A DNA stretch of 64,000 nt from CAIWHR01 sp963773195. GTDB lineage: Bacteria > Pseudomonadota > Gammaproteobacteria > Burkholderiales > Casimicrobiaceae. The notes beneath the pieces are model-generated. The model saw nothing but the letters and a program-made list of their open reading frames with translations, made no database searches and was not told where the DNA came from. This document shows positions 43,349 to 51,514 of this stretch, one piece after another. The stretch lies in assembly GCA_963773195.1 (NCBI GenBank), contig CAVZAE010000012.1, forward strand, positions 186,001 to 250,000. Reading direction: 5' to 3'. The stretch's first letter is position 1. Every line of letters starts with the position of its first letter. Position numbers and translations under genes: made by a program.

Positions 43349-44201
43349 ATCCGCTCTGCAATTCGGAGGCCCGGAGGGTATTCGCGAGCAGCGTCGCAAT
43401 CGTCATCGGTCCCACGCCACCCGGCACCGGCGTGATCCATGCCGCGCGTTCGCGCGCCGCCGCGAAGTCGACGTCGCCGCAAAGCTTGCCGTCGGCCCCG
43501 CGGTTGATGCCGACGTCGATGACGATTGCACCGGGCTTGATCCAGTCGCCCTGGACGAAGTTGGGCTTGCCTACGCCGGCGACGACGATGTCCGCCTGTC
43601 GCACGAGCCCGGGCAGGTCGCGCGTTCGCGAATGGCAGACCGTGACCGTGCAGCGCTCGATCAGGAGCTCGAGCGCCATCGGCCGGCCGACGATGTTCGA
43701 CTGCCCGATGACCACCGCATGCTTGCCCGCGAGCTCCTCGCCCGTATCCTTGAGGAGCGTCATGCATCCGTACGGCGTGCACGGCCGCAATAGGGGCCGC
43801 TTGAGCACGAGGCGACCGATGTTGTACGGGTGGAAGCCGTCGACGTCCTTGCGCGGGTCGATCCGCTCGGTAACCCGCTCGTCGGCTATCTGCGGCGGCA
43901 GCGGCAGCTGCACCAGGATGCCGCTGACTGCCGGATCGGCATTGAGCCTGTCGATCAGCGCGAGGAGCTCGGCCTCCGCGGTCTCCGCCGGGAGGTCGTG
44001 CGCGAACGAGCGCATCCCCACGGACTCGGTCGTCCTGCGCTTGTTGCGCACGTAGATCTGCGAGGCCGGATCGGCGCCGACGAGCACCACCGCAAGGCCG
44101 GGCGGCCCCTTGCCTGCGGCCACGCGCGCCGCGACGGCAGTCCGGATCTCCTCCGTCAGCCGTTGCGCGCGCGCCTTGCCGTCGATCAGTTGCGCCGCCA
44201 T
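43341..44201 (-). CDS. folD: Bifunctional methylenetetrahydrofolate dehydrogenase/methenyltetrahydrofolate cyclohydrolase
   Basis: A 286-residue cytoplasmic enzyme making 10-formyl-THF from 5,10-methylene-THF with NADP. The catalytic Lys is in SQIYVRNKRRTTESVG (about 48-63). The family signatures are GILVQLPLPPQI (about 94), PRKDVDGFHPYNIGRL, and the Rossmann GKHAVVIGQSNIVGRPMALEL (about 159). The end GGVGPMTIATLLANTLRA is complete. It is leftward, converging with the polyamine permease and divergent from the Nudix gene. The dimethylglycine dehydrogenase-like gene at 58239 would feed methylene-THF to such an enzyme, but they are not linked here. Confidence 0.96.
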   Translation of the reverse strand: MAAQLIDGKARAQRLTEEIRTAVAARVAAGKGPPGLAVVLVGADPASQIYVRNKRRTTESVGMRSFAHDLPAETAEAELLALIDRLNADPAVSGILVQLPLPPQIADERVTERIDPRKDVDGFHPYNIGRLVLKRPLLRPCTPYGCMTLLKDTGEELAGKHAVVIGQSNIVGRPMALELLIERCTVTVCHSRTRDLPGLVRQADIVVAGVGKPNFVQGDWIKPGAIVIDVGINRGADGKLCGDVDFAAARERAAWITPVPGGVGPMTIATLLANTLRASELQSGSS

Positions 44202-44396
44202 CGCCGCGATCTCCAGGCCGTTTCAGTCATTGCTTCCGCTCGCTCTCGCTTGCAGTACTTTCATCAGCGGCCAGCCCATGTGATGAGCGTCCACCGACAG
44301 CACCGGGACGTGCGGAACGAGGGTGGGGTCGAGGTCGAACAGCGCAAGAACGGTGGCGCTCAAGTGAAATGGAAGGACGACCGGATAGAATGCCGC

Positions 44397-45290
44397 ATGA
44401 TCGACGCCGGCATTGTAGCGGCGATCCGCGCCCGGCTCACGTCCGACCTTGCACCACCGCAAGGCGAACTCGCGCCGTGGCGTATCGACGGCCGGATCGC
44501 AGGATGGCTGGACGCGCGGCGTGTCGCGCGCGCGTTGCGGTTCACGGACGTCTTTCGCGACGATGATGACGGGATTGCTTTCGTGCCGGCGCTCGACACT
44601 GTCGCCGCACGAACGGACGCGCTCGAACGGGTCGCCCGCACACTCGCCGCGGAGGGGGCACTGACGGCGTGGCGCGACGAACGCTACGCGGTCGGTGCCA
44701 CATTCGGCGCGCCGCCCTGGTTCGAACTCGAACGAGCTGCAGCCCGCTATTTCGGCGTCCGCACGTTTGCGGCGCACGTCAACGGTCTGGTCCGTGCAAA
44801 CGATACGATCGAAATGTGGTTCGCGCGTCGCAGCCCTACGAAGGCCATCGATCCCGGGCTGCTCGACAACCTGGTCGGCGGCGGCATCGCAGCGGGATCG
44901 TCGGTGGCGGCCACCGCAGTCAAGGAAGCATGGGAGGAAGCAGGCATACCCGCCGATCTCGCCGCGACGGCGACCCCCGCAGGTGCCGTGCACGTCTGTC
45001 GCGTCCAGTCGGACGGCCTCCACCGTGAAACGATCTTCGTCCACGATCTCGTACTGCCGGCGGCGTTCCGGCCCACCTGCCGCGACGGCGAGGCGGTGGA
45101 TCACCGGCGCGTGGACTTCGCTACCGCCGCTCGATGGATCGCGCACGCCAGCGGGGCTGATGTTGTGACCGTCGATGCGAGTCTCGTCGTCCTCGACTGC
45201 CTGCTGCGGCACGGCGCGATTCCGGCCACATCGCCCGACTTCGCGGCGCTCGCCGCCTTGCGCGGTCCGAGCGACCCGGTCTGGGATTAG
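44397..45290 (+). CDS. Nudix hydrolase with N-terminal DUF4743 domain
   Basis: A 297-residue protein. Residues 1-115 form the DUF4743 domain (GELAPWRIDGRIAGWL, then FVPALDTVAART, ending in the YAVGATFGAPPWFELERAAARYFG region), and 120-270 the Nudix fold. The Nudix box runs about 162-184: GGIAAG, then SVAATAV and KEAWEEAGI. The first Glu of the canonical G-x5-E-x7-REUxEE is Ser168 here, and the Arg is Lys; the metal-binding EE pair (180, 181) remains. Relatives include plant and yeast enzymes fused to or near thiamin metabolism that hydrolyse damaged thiamin diphosphates (family knowledge), so a house-cleaning role is plausible. The ATG at 44397 is the first consistent with the domain start. 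It diverges from folD and converges with phnW (8 bp between stops). Confidence 0.85.
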   Translation: MIDAGIVAAIRARLTSDLAPPQGELAPWRIDGRIAGWLDARRVARALRFTDVFRDDDDGIAFVPALDTVAARTDALERVARTLAAEGALTAWRDERYAVGATFGAPPWFELERAAARYFGVRTFAAHVNGLVRANDTIEMWFARRSPTKAIDPGLLDNLVGGGIAAGSSVAATAVKEAWEEAGIPADLAATATPAGAVHVCRVQSDGLHRETIFVHDLVLPAAFRPTCRDGEAVDHRRVDFATAARWIAHASGADVVTVDASLVVLDCLLRHGAIPATSPDFAALAALRGPSDPVWD

Positions 45291-45298
45291 CTGCGGCG

Positions 45299-46447
45299 TC
45301 AGGCAGCTGCTCGCGCGCCCGCGCTCACCGGGGCCATTTGCCCAATCCCGAGCTCGATCAGCGTGTCGCGGATCGCGTTGACCGCCTGCTTCATTTCGTC
45401 GGGCCCGATGGCGCCGATGCAGCCGACACGGAACGTCTCGACTTGCGTGAGCTTGCCCGGGTAGAGGATGAAGCCTTTGTCGCGGACGCCATCGTAGAGT
45501 TTCTTGAACGTGTACGAGGGGTCGATCGGGGCGTGGAACGTCACGATGATCGGCGCCTGTACTTCGGGCCGCAGGAACACTCGAAAGCCGAGTGCCGCCA
45601 TCCCGGCGATCAGCGCTTCGCAGTTGCGCGCATAGCGGGCGAACCGTGCCGGTTGGCCCCCCTCCGCCAGGAGCTGCTCGAGCGCCGCGTCGAAGGCGAC
45701 GACGACATGCGTCGGCGGCGTGTAGCGCCATTGCGTGGTCCGTTCCATGTAGGTCCACTGGTCGTGGAGATCGAGCGCGAGCGACGTCGAGTTGCCCGCG
45801 CACCGCTCGAGCACGCTTTCGCGGGCGAAGACGAACCCCATCCCAGGCGGCCCCTCGACGCATTTGCCCGACGCCGCGATCAGGGCGTCGAATGGAGTGG
45901 TCCGGGCGTCGATCGCAACCGCCGCGAATGAGCTCATCGCATCGACGATCAGGCTCCGCCGGTGGCGGGCGACGACGGCGGCGATCTCCGGCAGCGGATT
46001 CAGGATACCTGTCGACGTCTCGCAATGGATGAGCCCCACGTGCGTGATCGACGGGTCGGCGGTCAGCAGTCGATCGACGTCCTGCGAAGTCGTCGGCACA
46101 TCCTCGGCCGTCTCGAATGTCGACAGCTTGCGTCCCATCATCTTGGTGAGCTTCGCGAGCCGCATGCCGTAGGCGCCATTGACGAGTGCCAGCAGATGCC
46201 CATCGCGCGGGACGAGCGTGTTGACTGCAGCTTCGATCGAGAACGTCCCGCTGCCCTGCATCGGGACGCACACGTGGCTATCGTGCCCGTGAATGATGTC
46301 GAGAAGCTTGCGCCGCACGTTCGCCGTGACCGCGTTGAACGCCGCGTCCCACGAGCCCCAGTCACGCAGCATCGCGGCCTTCGTAGCGAGCGAGGTGGTC
46401 AGCGGCCCGGGCGTGAGCAGGATCGGATCTCGGGAAAAGAGGCTCAT
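45299..46447 (-). CDS. phnW: 2-aminoethylphosphonate:pyruvate transaminase
   Basis: A 382-residue class V PLP aminotransferase. The opening ILLTPGPLTTSLATKAAMLRDWGSWD is characteristic of PhnW; the PLP lysine is K195 in LIAASGKCVEGPPGMGFV, and IVDAMSSF (about 167-174) holds the ring-binding Asp. HGHDSHVCVPMQGSGTFSIEA and RVGCIGAIGPDEM also fit. It converts 2-aminoethylphosphonate plus pyruvate to phosphonoacetaldehyde and alanine. It is the distal gene of the leftward arm of the phosphonate cluster, 34 bp after the permease gene. No phnX (phosphonatase) accompanies it; phnY and phnA on the other arm take the product onward. Confidence 0.94.
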   Translation of the reverse strand: MSLFSRDPILLTPGPLTTSLATKAAMLRDWGSWDAAFNAVTANVRRKLLDIIHGHDSHVCVPMQGSGTFSIEAAVNTLVPRDGHLLALVNGAYGMRLAKLTKMMGRKLSTFETAEDVPTTSQDVDRLLTADPSITHVGLIHCETSTGILNPLPEIAAVVARHRRSLIVDAMSSFAAVAIDARTTPFDALIAASGKCVEGPPGMGFVFARESVLERCAGNSTSLALDLHDQWTYMERTTQWRYTPPTHVVVAFDAALEQLLAEGGQPARFARYARNCEALIAGMAALGFRVFLRPEVQAPIIVTFHAPIDPSYTFKKLYDGVRDKGFILYPGKLTQVETFRVGCIGAIGPDEMKQAVNAIRDTLIELGIGQMAPVSAGARAAA

Positions 46448-46481
46448 GGCGGTGTCCTTCGGAGTAGCGGTGCCGGCGAAT

Positions 46482-48209
46482 TCAGCGTTGGGGCGCCTGG
46501 CGGCGCCACGCCTGCGTCCGCGTCAGGAGCACGCGGGTCACAAGCGCATACAGGAGGCACACGACGGTCGAGCTCAGCACGATCAGGGTCGCCATCGCCG
46601 CGGCCGGGCCGATCTCGCCAGCTTCATCCAGGTTCAGGATAGCGACGGCCGCGAGGCGCGTGTCGGGCCCGTATAGAAATACGACGGCGGAGATCGTCAC
46701 CATCGCGTTGACGAAGAGGTACCGGCCGATGTCGAGGATCGCGGGCAGGCACACGGGGACGGTGACGCGCCAGAACGTCTTGTAGAACGGCACCTTGAGC
46801 GACGAGGACACGGACTCGAATTCGGCGTCGAGCGCCTTGAGCGCGGTGACGGCGGTCAGGTGGCTCGACGTGTAGTAATGCACGACGGTCGAGAGCGCCA
46901 GAAGCCCGAGCGTCTTGTACATGAAGTTCAGCGGATTGTCGGGATGGTTGAAGAAAAAGATGTAGCCCAGGCCGAGCACCATGCCTGGCACGCCCATCGG
47001 GATCGCGGCAAGCAGCCGTATCACCGCGCGAATCGCCGGCACCCCCCGCGTCTTCTCGAGCAAATACGCGCAACCGAAGATGAACACCGTTCCGAAGAGG
47101 GCCGCAAGCAGCGCCATCTTGAGGCTGTTGAAGTACGCATCGATGACACCGCCGTCGATGAGGCCGAACGTGTAGTGACGCAGGCTGAAGCTCTTGTCAT
47201 AAGGCCAGAGCTTGATGAACGACGTGTAGATGGCCATGCCGAGCACTGCCAGCAGCAAGAGCGCGATGACAACGCAGAAGGCGAGCATCACCGCGTCGAA
47301 CCACGGGTTCGGCTTCGGGACGTACGGCACTGCGCGCGCGGAGAACTGCGACTGCTGCCTGCTTTGCATGATCCAATCGACGATGAACGCGATGAGCACG
47401 GGCACCAGCAGCACAATGCTTACGACGGCGCCTTTGTTGAAGTTTTGCTGGCCGATCACCTGCTTGAAGATGTCGACCGCCAGCACACTGAAATTGCCGC
47501 CGATGACTTTTGGAATCCCGAAGTCGCTCACCGTGTAGGAGAACACGACCATCGCGGCGCTGACGAGACCGTACTTGGCGCAAGGGAGCGTGATGGTGAA
47601 GAAGCGGCGGGAGGTCCGGGTGCCGAGCGACGCGGCCGCTTCATAGAGTCGACCGTCGGAGAGCAGGAGTGAGGTCAGCACGATCATCAGCGCGTGCGGG
47701 AATGTCGCGTAGATCGAGCTGATGATGATGCCGAGCGGACCGTAGACCGGAGCTCCGCCGAGAAGGCCCTTCAGCACGCCCTGATTGCCGAACCATTGGA
47801 TGAACGAGATCGCCGATAAAAGCGACGGCGCCAGGATCGGCGTCAACCCGATGACGCGGAAGAACCCCTTCGCCGGGATGCACGAGCGCGTGAGCGCGTA
47901 GGCATAGGCGAACGCGAGAGGGATGGTAATGCCGGTGACGACGAGTGCGACCCACAGCGTGTTCCAGATCGAATCGCGCAGCCTCGGCGTGGCCAGGTAC
48001 TCGCGGAATTGGAGGAGCCCGACGAACGCGCCATCCTTGTCCTGCACGCTCTTGACCAGGATCATGAAGAGCGGGCCCAGCAGGAACAGCGCGAGCGCCG
48101 CGCAACAGCCGACCAGAAGCAGCTGCGCGAGGCGGTCCTGCCAGTGCACGATGGGCCGTATCGACCCACCCGCTGGAGACGCGCGTAACGTGGCAGCAGC
48201 CGTCGCCAT
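46482..48209 (-). CDS. phnU: Fused (two-domain) 2-aminoethylphosphonate ABC transporter permease
   Basis: A 575-residue permease with twelve or so membrane segments in two MetI-type halves, so one chain provides both permease domains. Half 1 has its EAA loop at RLYEAAASLGTRTSRRFFTITLPCAKYG (about 185-213). Half 2 has one at EFESVSSSLKVPFYKTFWRVTVPVCLPAILD (about 480-510). The N-terminal half also shows ALFLLGPLFMILVKSVQDKDG. The layout matches the Burkholderia-type AEP importer permease. It lies between the ATPase and phnW, all leftward with short gaps (17 and 34 bp). The symbol is tentative, since naming of the permease (PhnU/PhnV) varies. Confidence 0.88.
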   Translation of the reverse strand: MATAAATLRASPAGGSIRPIVHWQDRLAQLLLVGCCAALALFLLGPLFMILVKSVQDKDGAFVGLLQFREYLATPRLRDSIWNTLWVALVVTGITIPLAFAYAYALTRSCIPAKGFFRVIGLTPILAPSLLSAISFIQWFGNQGVLKGLLGGAPVYGPLGIIISSIYATFPHALMIVLTSLLLSDGRLYEAAASLGTRTSRRFFTITLPCAKYGLVSAAMVVFSYTVSDFGIPKVIGGNFSVLAVDIFKQVIGQQNFNKGAVVSIVLLVPVLIAFIVDWIMQSRQQSQFSARAVPYVPKPNPWFDAVMLAFCVVIALLLLAVLGMAIYTSFIKLWPYDKSFSLRHYTFGLIDGGVIDAYFNSLKMALLAALFGTVFIFGCAYLLEKTRGVPAIRAVIRLLAAIPMGVPGMVLGLGYIFFFNHPDNPLNFMYKTLGLLALSTVVHYYTSSHLTAVTALKALDAEFESVSSSLKVPFYKTFWRVTVPVCLPAILDIGRYLFVNAMVTISAVVFLYGPDTRLAAVAILNLDEAGEIGPAAAMATLIVLSSTVVCLLYALVTRVLLTRTQAWRRQAPQR

Positions 48210-48226
48210 CGAAGTCGGCTAGACGA

Positions 48227-49423
48227 TTAGGAGAGCACCCGCAGTGCCGCCGGCGCGATGATCATCCGCACTGCGGCGCCCGGGGCCAGGCCGCCGGCGT
48301 CGACCGCCTGCCGCGGCACGTTCGCTGTCAGTGCCGGCACGTCCGGAGCGTCGGGCGCGAGACCGACCATGCAGAATGCACCGAGAAACTCGACCTTGGT
48401 GATCTTCGCACCGAGCGCGTTGCGCCCGGCCGCAGCTCCGCCGTCGGGATTGACGTCGATGTCCTCTGGGCGCAGGTAGAGCTTCGTCGCCGTGCCCGCC
48501 GGGATGTCCGTGCGCGCGATGTCGAGTGACACTGCACCGACGCGAACTCGGCCCGCAGCCTCGGCCACCGCCGGGATCACGTTGATCTTGCCGATGAAAT
48601 CTGCGGCAAACGACGTCGCCGGCGTTTCGTAAATCTGGCGCGGCGTGCCGACCTGCTCGATATGACCACGATTCATCACGACGATCCGGTCGGCCATCGA
48701 CAGCGCTTCCTCCTGATCGTGCGTCACCAGGATCGTCGTCACGCCGAGGCGCTGCTGGAGTGTCCGGATTTCGCCCCGCAGGCGCACGCGCTCGAGCGCA
48801 TCGAGCGCGGACAGCGGCTCGTCGAGAAGCAGGAGTCCCGGCGACGTCGCCAGCGCACGCGCGAGCGCAATCCGCTGCTGCTGGCCGCCGGAGAGCTGGC
48901 CCGGATACTTGGCGGCGGCGTCAGGCAGCCCGACCAGCTTCAGAAGCTCGCCCACGCGTGCGCGGATTTCCTCCTTGCCACGCCGCCTGTTGACGAGTCC
49001 GTAGGCAACGTTGTCGTAGATCGTGAGGTTCGGGAACAGTGCGTAGGACTGGAACACGATCCCGTAGTCGCGCCGGATCGCGGGGAGCCGGGTGACGTTC
49101 TTGCCGCCCTGCACGATCGAGCCGGCGTCCTGCGTCTCGAGCCCGGCGATGATGCGCAGGAGCGTCGTCTTGCCGCACCCCGAGGGGCCGAGGAAGGTGA
49201 CCAGCTCGCCCTTGTGGATGGCGAGCGAGACGCTCAAGAGCGCCTGGAAGGTGCCGAAGCTCTTGCTGATCCCTTCGAGCTCGAGGTACGCGGAGCCGAC
49301 TGCCGGCGATTCGGCGGGCAAAGCGGACGCGGCACTCGGCACCTCTATCCTCCCGGAGTGGCGCCGCCGCGGCAGCAAAAAAGTCGCCACGCCCGGCTCG
49401 GACGCGGCGAAGCGTGGGTGCAT
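48227..49423 (-). CDS. phnT: 2-aminoethylphosphonate ABC transporter ATP-binding protein
   Basis: A protein of 398 residues from ATG 49423; a TTG at 49450 would add nine, and the first 45 residues are poorly conserved, so the start is soft. Walker A GPSGCGKTTLLRIIAGL, Q-loop YGIVFQSYALFPNLTIYDNVAYGL, signature LSGGQQQRIALARAL, Walker B LLLLDEPLSALDA and VTHDQEEAL are intact. The C-terminal regulatory part carries KLYLRPEDIDVNPDG, a TOBE-like domain. Order phnS, phnT, permease, phnW points to AEP uptake followed directly by transamination. The start is 31 bp after phnS. Confidence 0.9.
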   Translation of the reverse strand: MHPRFAASEPGVATFLLPRRRHSGRIEVPSAASALPAESPAVGSAYLELEGISKSFGTFQALLSVSLAIHKGELVTFLGPSGCGKTTLLRIIAGLETQDAGSIVQGGKNVTRLPAIRRDYGIVFQSYALFPNLTIYDNVAYGLVNRRRGKEEIRARVGELLKLVGLPDAAAKYPGQLSGGQQQRIALARALATSPGLLLLDEPLSALDALERVRLRGEIRTLQQRLGVTTILVTHDQEEALSMADRIVVMNRGHIEQVGTPRQIYETPATSFAADFIGKINVIPAVAEAAGRVRVGAVSLDIARTDIPAGTATKLYLRPEDIDVNPDGGAAAGRNALGAKITKVEFLGAFCMVGLAPDAPDVPALTANVPRQAVDAGGLAPGAAVRMIIAPAALRVLS

Positions 49424-49454
49424 GGGCACGCACTCCCGGCGCCCATGCAAAAGT

Positions 49455-50486
49455 TCACTTCGGTTCCGACTTGCCGTCGTAGCGCTTGGTCCACTCGGCG
49501 AGGATCTTGTCGCGATTCTTGGCGGACCACGCGAAGTCGTTCTTTACGAGCCGCTGTTCGTAGTCGGCAGGCACATAGTCGAGCGGCTTCGCCATCCCGG
49601 GCATCGCGAGCACGGCGAAGTTCTTCGCGAAAAGCTCCATCGCGCCCGGCGTCGCGAGCCAGTCCATCAGCGCGCGCGCCGCCTCGACCTTCTTCGTGTT
49701 CTTCATGATCCCCGACGCCTCGAGGTCCCAGCCCAGCCCTTCCTTCGGGAAGATGATGTCGATCGGGGCGCCGCCCTTCTTGGTCGTCACCGCGCGGTAC
49801 TCGAACGACACCCCAATCGGGAACTCGCCCGCCCCCGCCTGCCGGCAGGGCTTGCTGCCGGAGTGCGTGTACTGCGCGATGTTCTCGTGCAGCGCGTCCA
49901 TGTATTTCCATGCGTCCGCCTCGCCCCACATCTGGATCCACCCGGAGACGTCGAGGTAGCCGGTCCCGGACGACGCCGGGTTGGGCATCACGATCTTGCC
50001 CTTGTAGATCGGCTTCGTCAGGTCCTTCCAGGTCTCGGGCTTGGGCAGCCCGAGCTTGGCCGCCTCGACGGTGTTGAAGCAGATCGCCGCGCCATAAACG
50101 TCCATGCCGACCCATTCCGGCGGATTCTTCGGGTCGCGGTACTGCGGCGAGAGCTTGTCGAGGCCCTTGGGCGCGTACGGCTGGAGCATCCCTTCGTTCT
50201 CCAGCACGGCCAAGCTCGACGCCGAGGTGCCGATGACGATATCGGCCTGCGGATTCGCCTTCTCGGCGAGAAGCTTCGCGGTGATGACGCCCGTCGAGTC
50301 GCGGGTCCACTTGAGGTCGATGTTCGGATACGCCTTCTTGAACGCTTCCTCGTAGGCCTTGATCTGGTCGGTCTCGAGCGCCGTGTAGACGTTGAGCTCG
50401 GTACGCTGCGCGACGACCGGCGCGGCAACGAGGATGCCGACGGCGGCGGCCAGGGTCTTCCACCAGATGCCGGAATTGCGGTTCAT
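49455..50486 (-). CDS. phnS: 2-aminoethylphosphonate-binding periplasmic protein
   Basis: A 343-residue binding protein of the iron(III)/AEP-like group. ATG 50486 follows AAGGAG and starts a signal peptide cut at VVA-QR (about residue 27). Mature text: ELNVYTALETDQIKAYEEAFKKAYPNIDLKWTRDSTGVITAKLLAEK (about 30-76), DIVIGTSASSLAVLENEGML, NPASSGTGYLDVSGWIQMWGE and a C-terminal KRYDGKSEPK. The TDSTG-like segment and SSGTGY supply phosphonate contacts in this family (inference). First gene of the leftward arm. The palindrome at 50681-50696 is about 195 bp upstream of its start. Confidence 0.9.
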   Translation of the reverse strand: MNRNSGIWWKTLAAAVGILVAAPVVAQRTELNVYTALETDQIKAYEEAFKKAYPNIDLKWTRDSTGVITAKLLAEKANPQADIVIGTSASSLAVLENEGMLQPYAPKGLDKLSPQYRDPKNPPEWVGMDVYGAAICFNTVEAAKLGLPKPETWKDLTKPIYKGKIVMPNPASSGTGYLDVSGWIQMWGEADAWKYMDALHENIAQYTHSGSKPCRQAGAGEFPIGVSFEYRAVTTKKGGAPIDIIFPKEGLGWDLEASGIMKNTKKVEAARALMDWLATPGAMELFAKNFAVLAMPGMAKPLDYVPADYEQRLVKNDFAWSAKNRDKILAEWTKRYDGKSEPK

Positions 50487-50680
50487 GCGTGAGCTCCTTG
50501 GGGGTTGTACGGCGTCCACGTCGTTCGGGGCTTGCAAGCCGGGCCCTGGCAATGCGACCTCTGGGCTGAAGCGGGGCAATGCTACGCCGGGCTCCGAGCA
50601 TCGGCAACACAGGCACGTATGGCGAGCATCTGCGCCGGAACGGCGCGCGTGCGATCGCCAGGTTCCATGATTTTCTTTGC

Positions 50681-50696
50681 AGATTGTTGACAATCT
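50681..50696. promoter_or_regulatory. Candidate GntR-family operator of the phosphonate cluster
   Basis: AGATTGT-TG-ACAATCT is a perfect 7-bp inverted repeat with a 2-base spacer, in the intergenic space between divergent phnS and the GntR gene, 26 bp before the regulator's start. The inner TTGT-TG-ACAA fits the TTGT-N2/3-ACAA type bound by FCD-class GntR proteins. Autoregulation and control of both arms is inferred. Confidence 0.7.
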
Positions 50697-50722
50697 ACAC
50701 CCCTCACGGTTGAATACGCAAC

Positions 50723-51514
50723 ATGCTCAAGCCCTCTACCGCTCCCACGCGCGGGGCGCTGTTGCGCTCGCCGCCGCCACGAGGCCCGCGCCGCCCTCCG
50801 TCGCCCCGCAACGGCGCCGACACCATCGCACTGGTCCAGTCGAGCTCCCTGCCTATGCTGGTGCAGAAGGAGCTGGAGCGGATGATCTTGGCCGGCGATC
50901 TCCCCGCCGGCGGCAAGCTGTCGGAGGCTTCCGTCGCCGCGCTGCTCGGCGTCTCGCGCGGGCCCGTCCGCGAGGCCTTCCGTGCCCTCGAAGCGTCGGG
51001 GCTCGTCCGTCTCGAGAAGAATCGCGGCGTGTTCGTTCGCCAGGTCAGCGTCGCCGAGGCTGACGAAATCTACGAGGTCCGGGCGGTGCTCGACGAGTTC
51101 GTCGGCCGGCGCGTGGCCCAGATTGCGACCGCCGATGACATTCGGGACCTCCGCGCTCGCGTTGAGCGCATGGAGCGCGCCGCCGCCAAGGGCGACGTCG
51201 ACGCCTACGCCCTGGCGAATCTCGATTTCCACGACCGGCTCGTGCTGCTCGCCGGCAACGACAAGCTGCTCGCCACCTATCGGCGACTCGTGAACGAGCT
51301 CCACTTGTACCGGCGGGCGACTCTTGCGCAGACCGGCACGCTGCCGGTCTCCACGCGCGAGCACCGCGACATCGTCGACCGCATCGCCGCCGGCCAGGCC
51401 GCCGCGGCCGGCCGTGCGCTCTTCGATCACGTGATGGCGAGCCGCGAGCGCATGCACCGTGCGCGTCCCGGTTCGCGCGCTCAAGGCGCCCCGGCGTCGA
51501 AAAAACCGCGATGA
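50723..51514 (+). CDS. GntR/FCD-family transcriptional regulator of phosphonate use (PhnR-like)
   Basis: A 263-residue regulator. The N-terminal 35 residues are Pro/Arg-rich and may be an over-extension. The winged helix spans about 40-105: LPMLVQKELERMILAGDLPAGGKLSEASVAALLGVSRGPVREAFRALEASGLVRLEKNRGVFVRQVS. The FCD ligand domain follows (about 115-240) with metal-type residues in EIYEVRAVLDEF, NLDFHDRLV and STREHRDIVDRI plus FDHVMASRERM. It corresponds to the regulator usually linked to PhnW/PhnA clusters in Burkholderiales. It diverges from phnS and overlaps phnA by ATGA (51511-51514), so it is co-expressed with the hydrolase. The inducer is probably AEP or a pathway intermediate. Confidence 0.88.
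   Translation: MLKPSTAPTRGALLRSPPPRGPRRPPSPRNGADTIALVQSSSLPMLVQKELERMILAGDLPAGGKLSEASVAALLGVSRGPVREAFRALEASGLVRLEKNRGVFVRQVSVAEADEIYEVRAVLDEFVGRRVAQIATADDIRDLRARVERMERAAAKGDVDAYALANLDFHDRLVLLAGNDKLLATYRRLVNELHLYRRATLAQTGTLPVSTREHRDIVDRIAAGQAAAAGRALFDHVMASRERMHRARPGSRAQGAPASKKPR

Noticed and set aside
44223..44400. Short leftward protein-like text ending MGWPLMKVLQARASGSND
   Set aside because: It reads well, but no ATG, GTG or TTG starts it in frame and it overlaps the Nudix start; not supportable as a gene.
44223..46271. Long leftward open frame opposite the Nudix gene and overlapping phnW
   Set aside because: Arg/Asp/Gly-rich text without family features. It is an artefact of GC-rich third positions of real genes.
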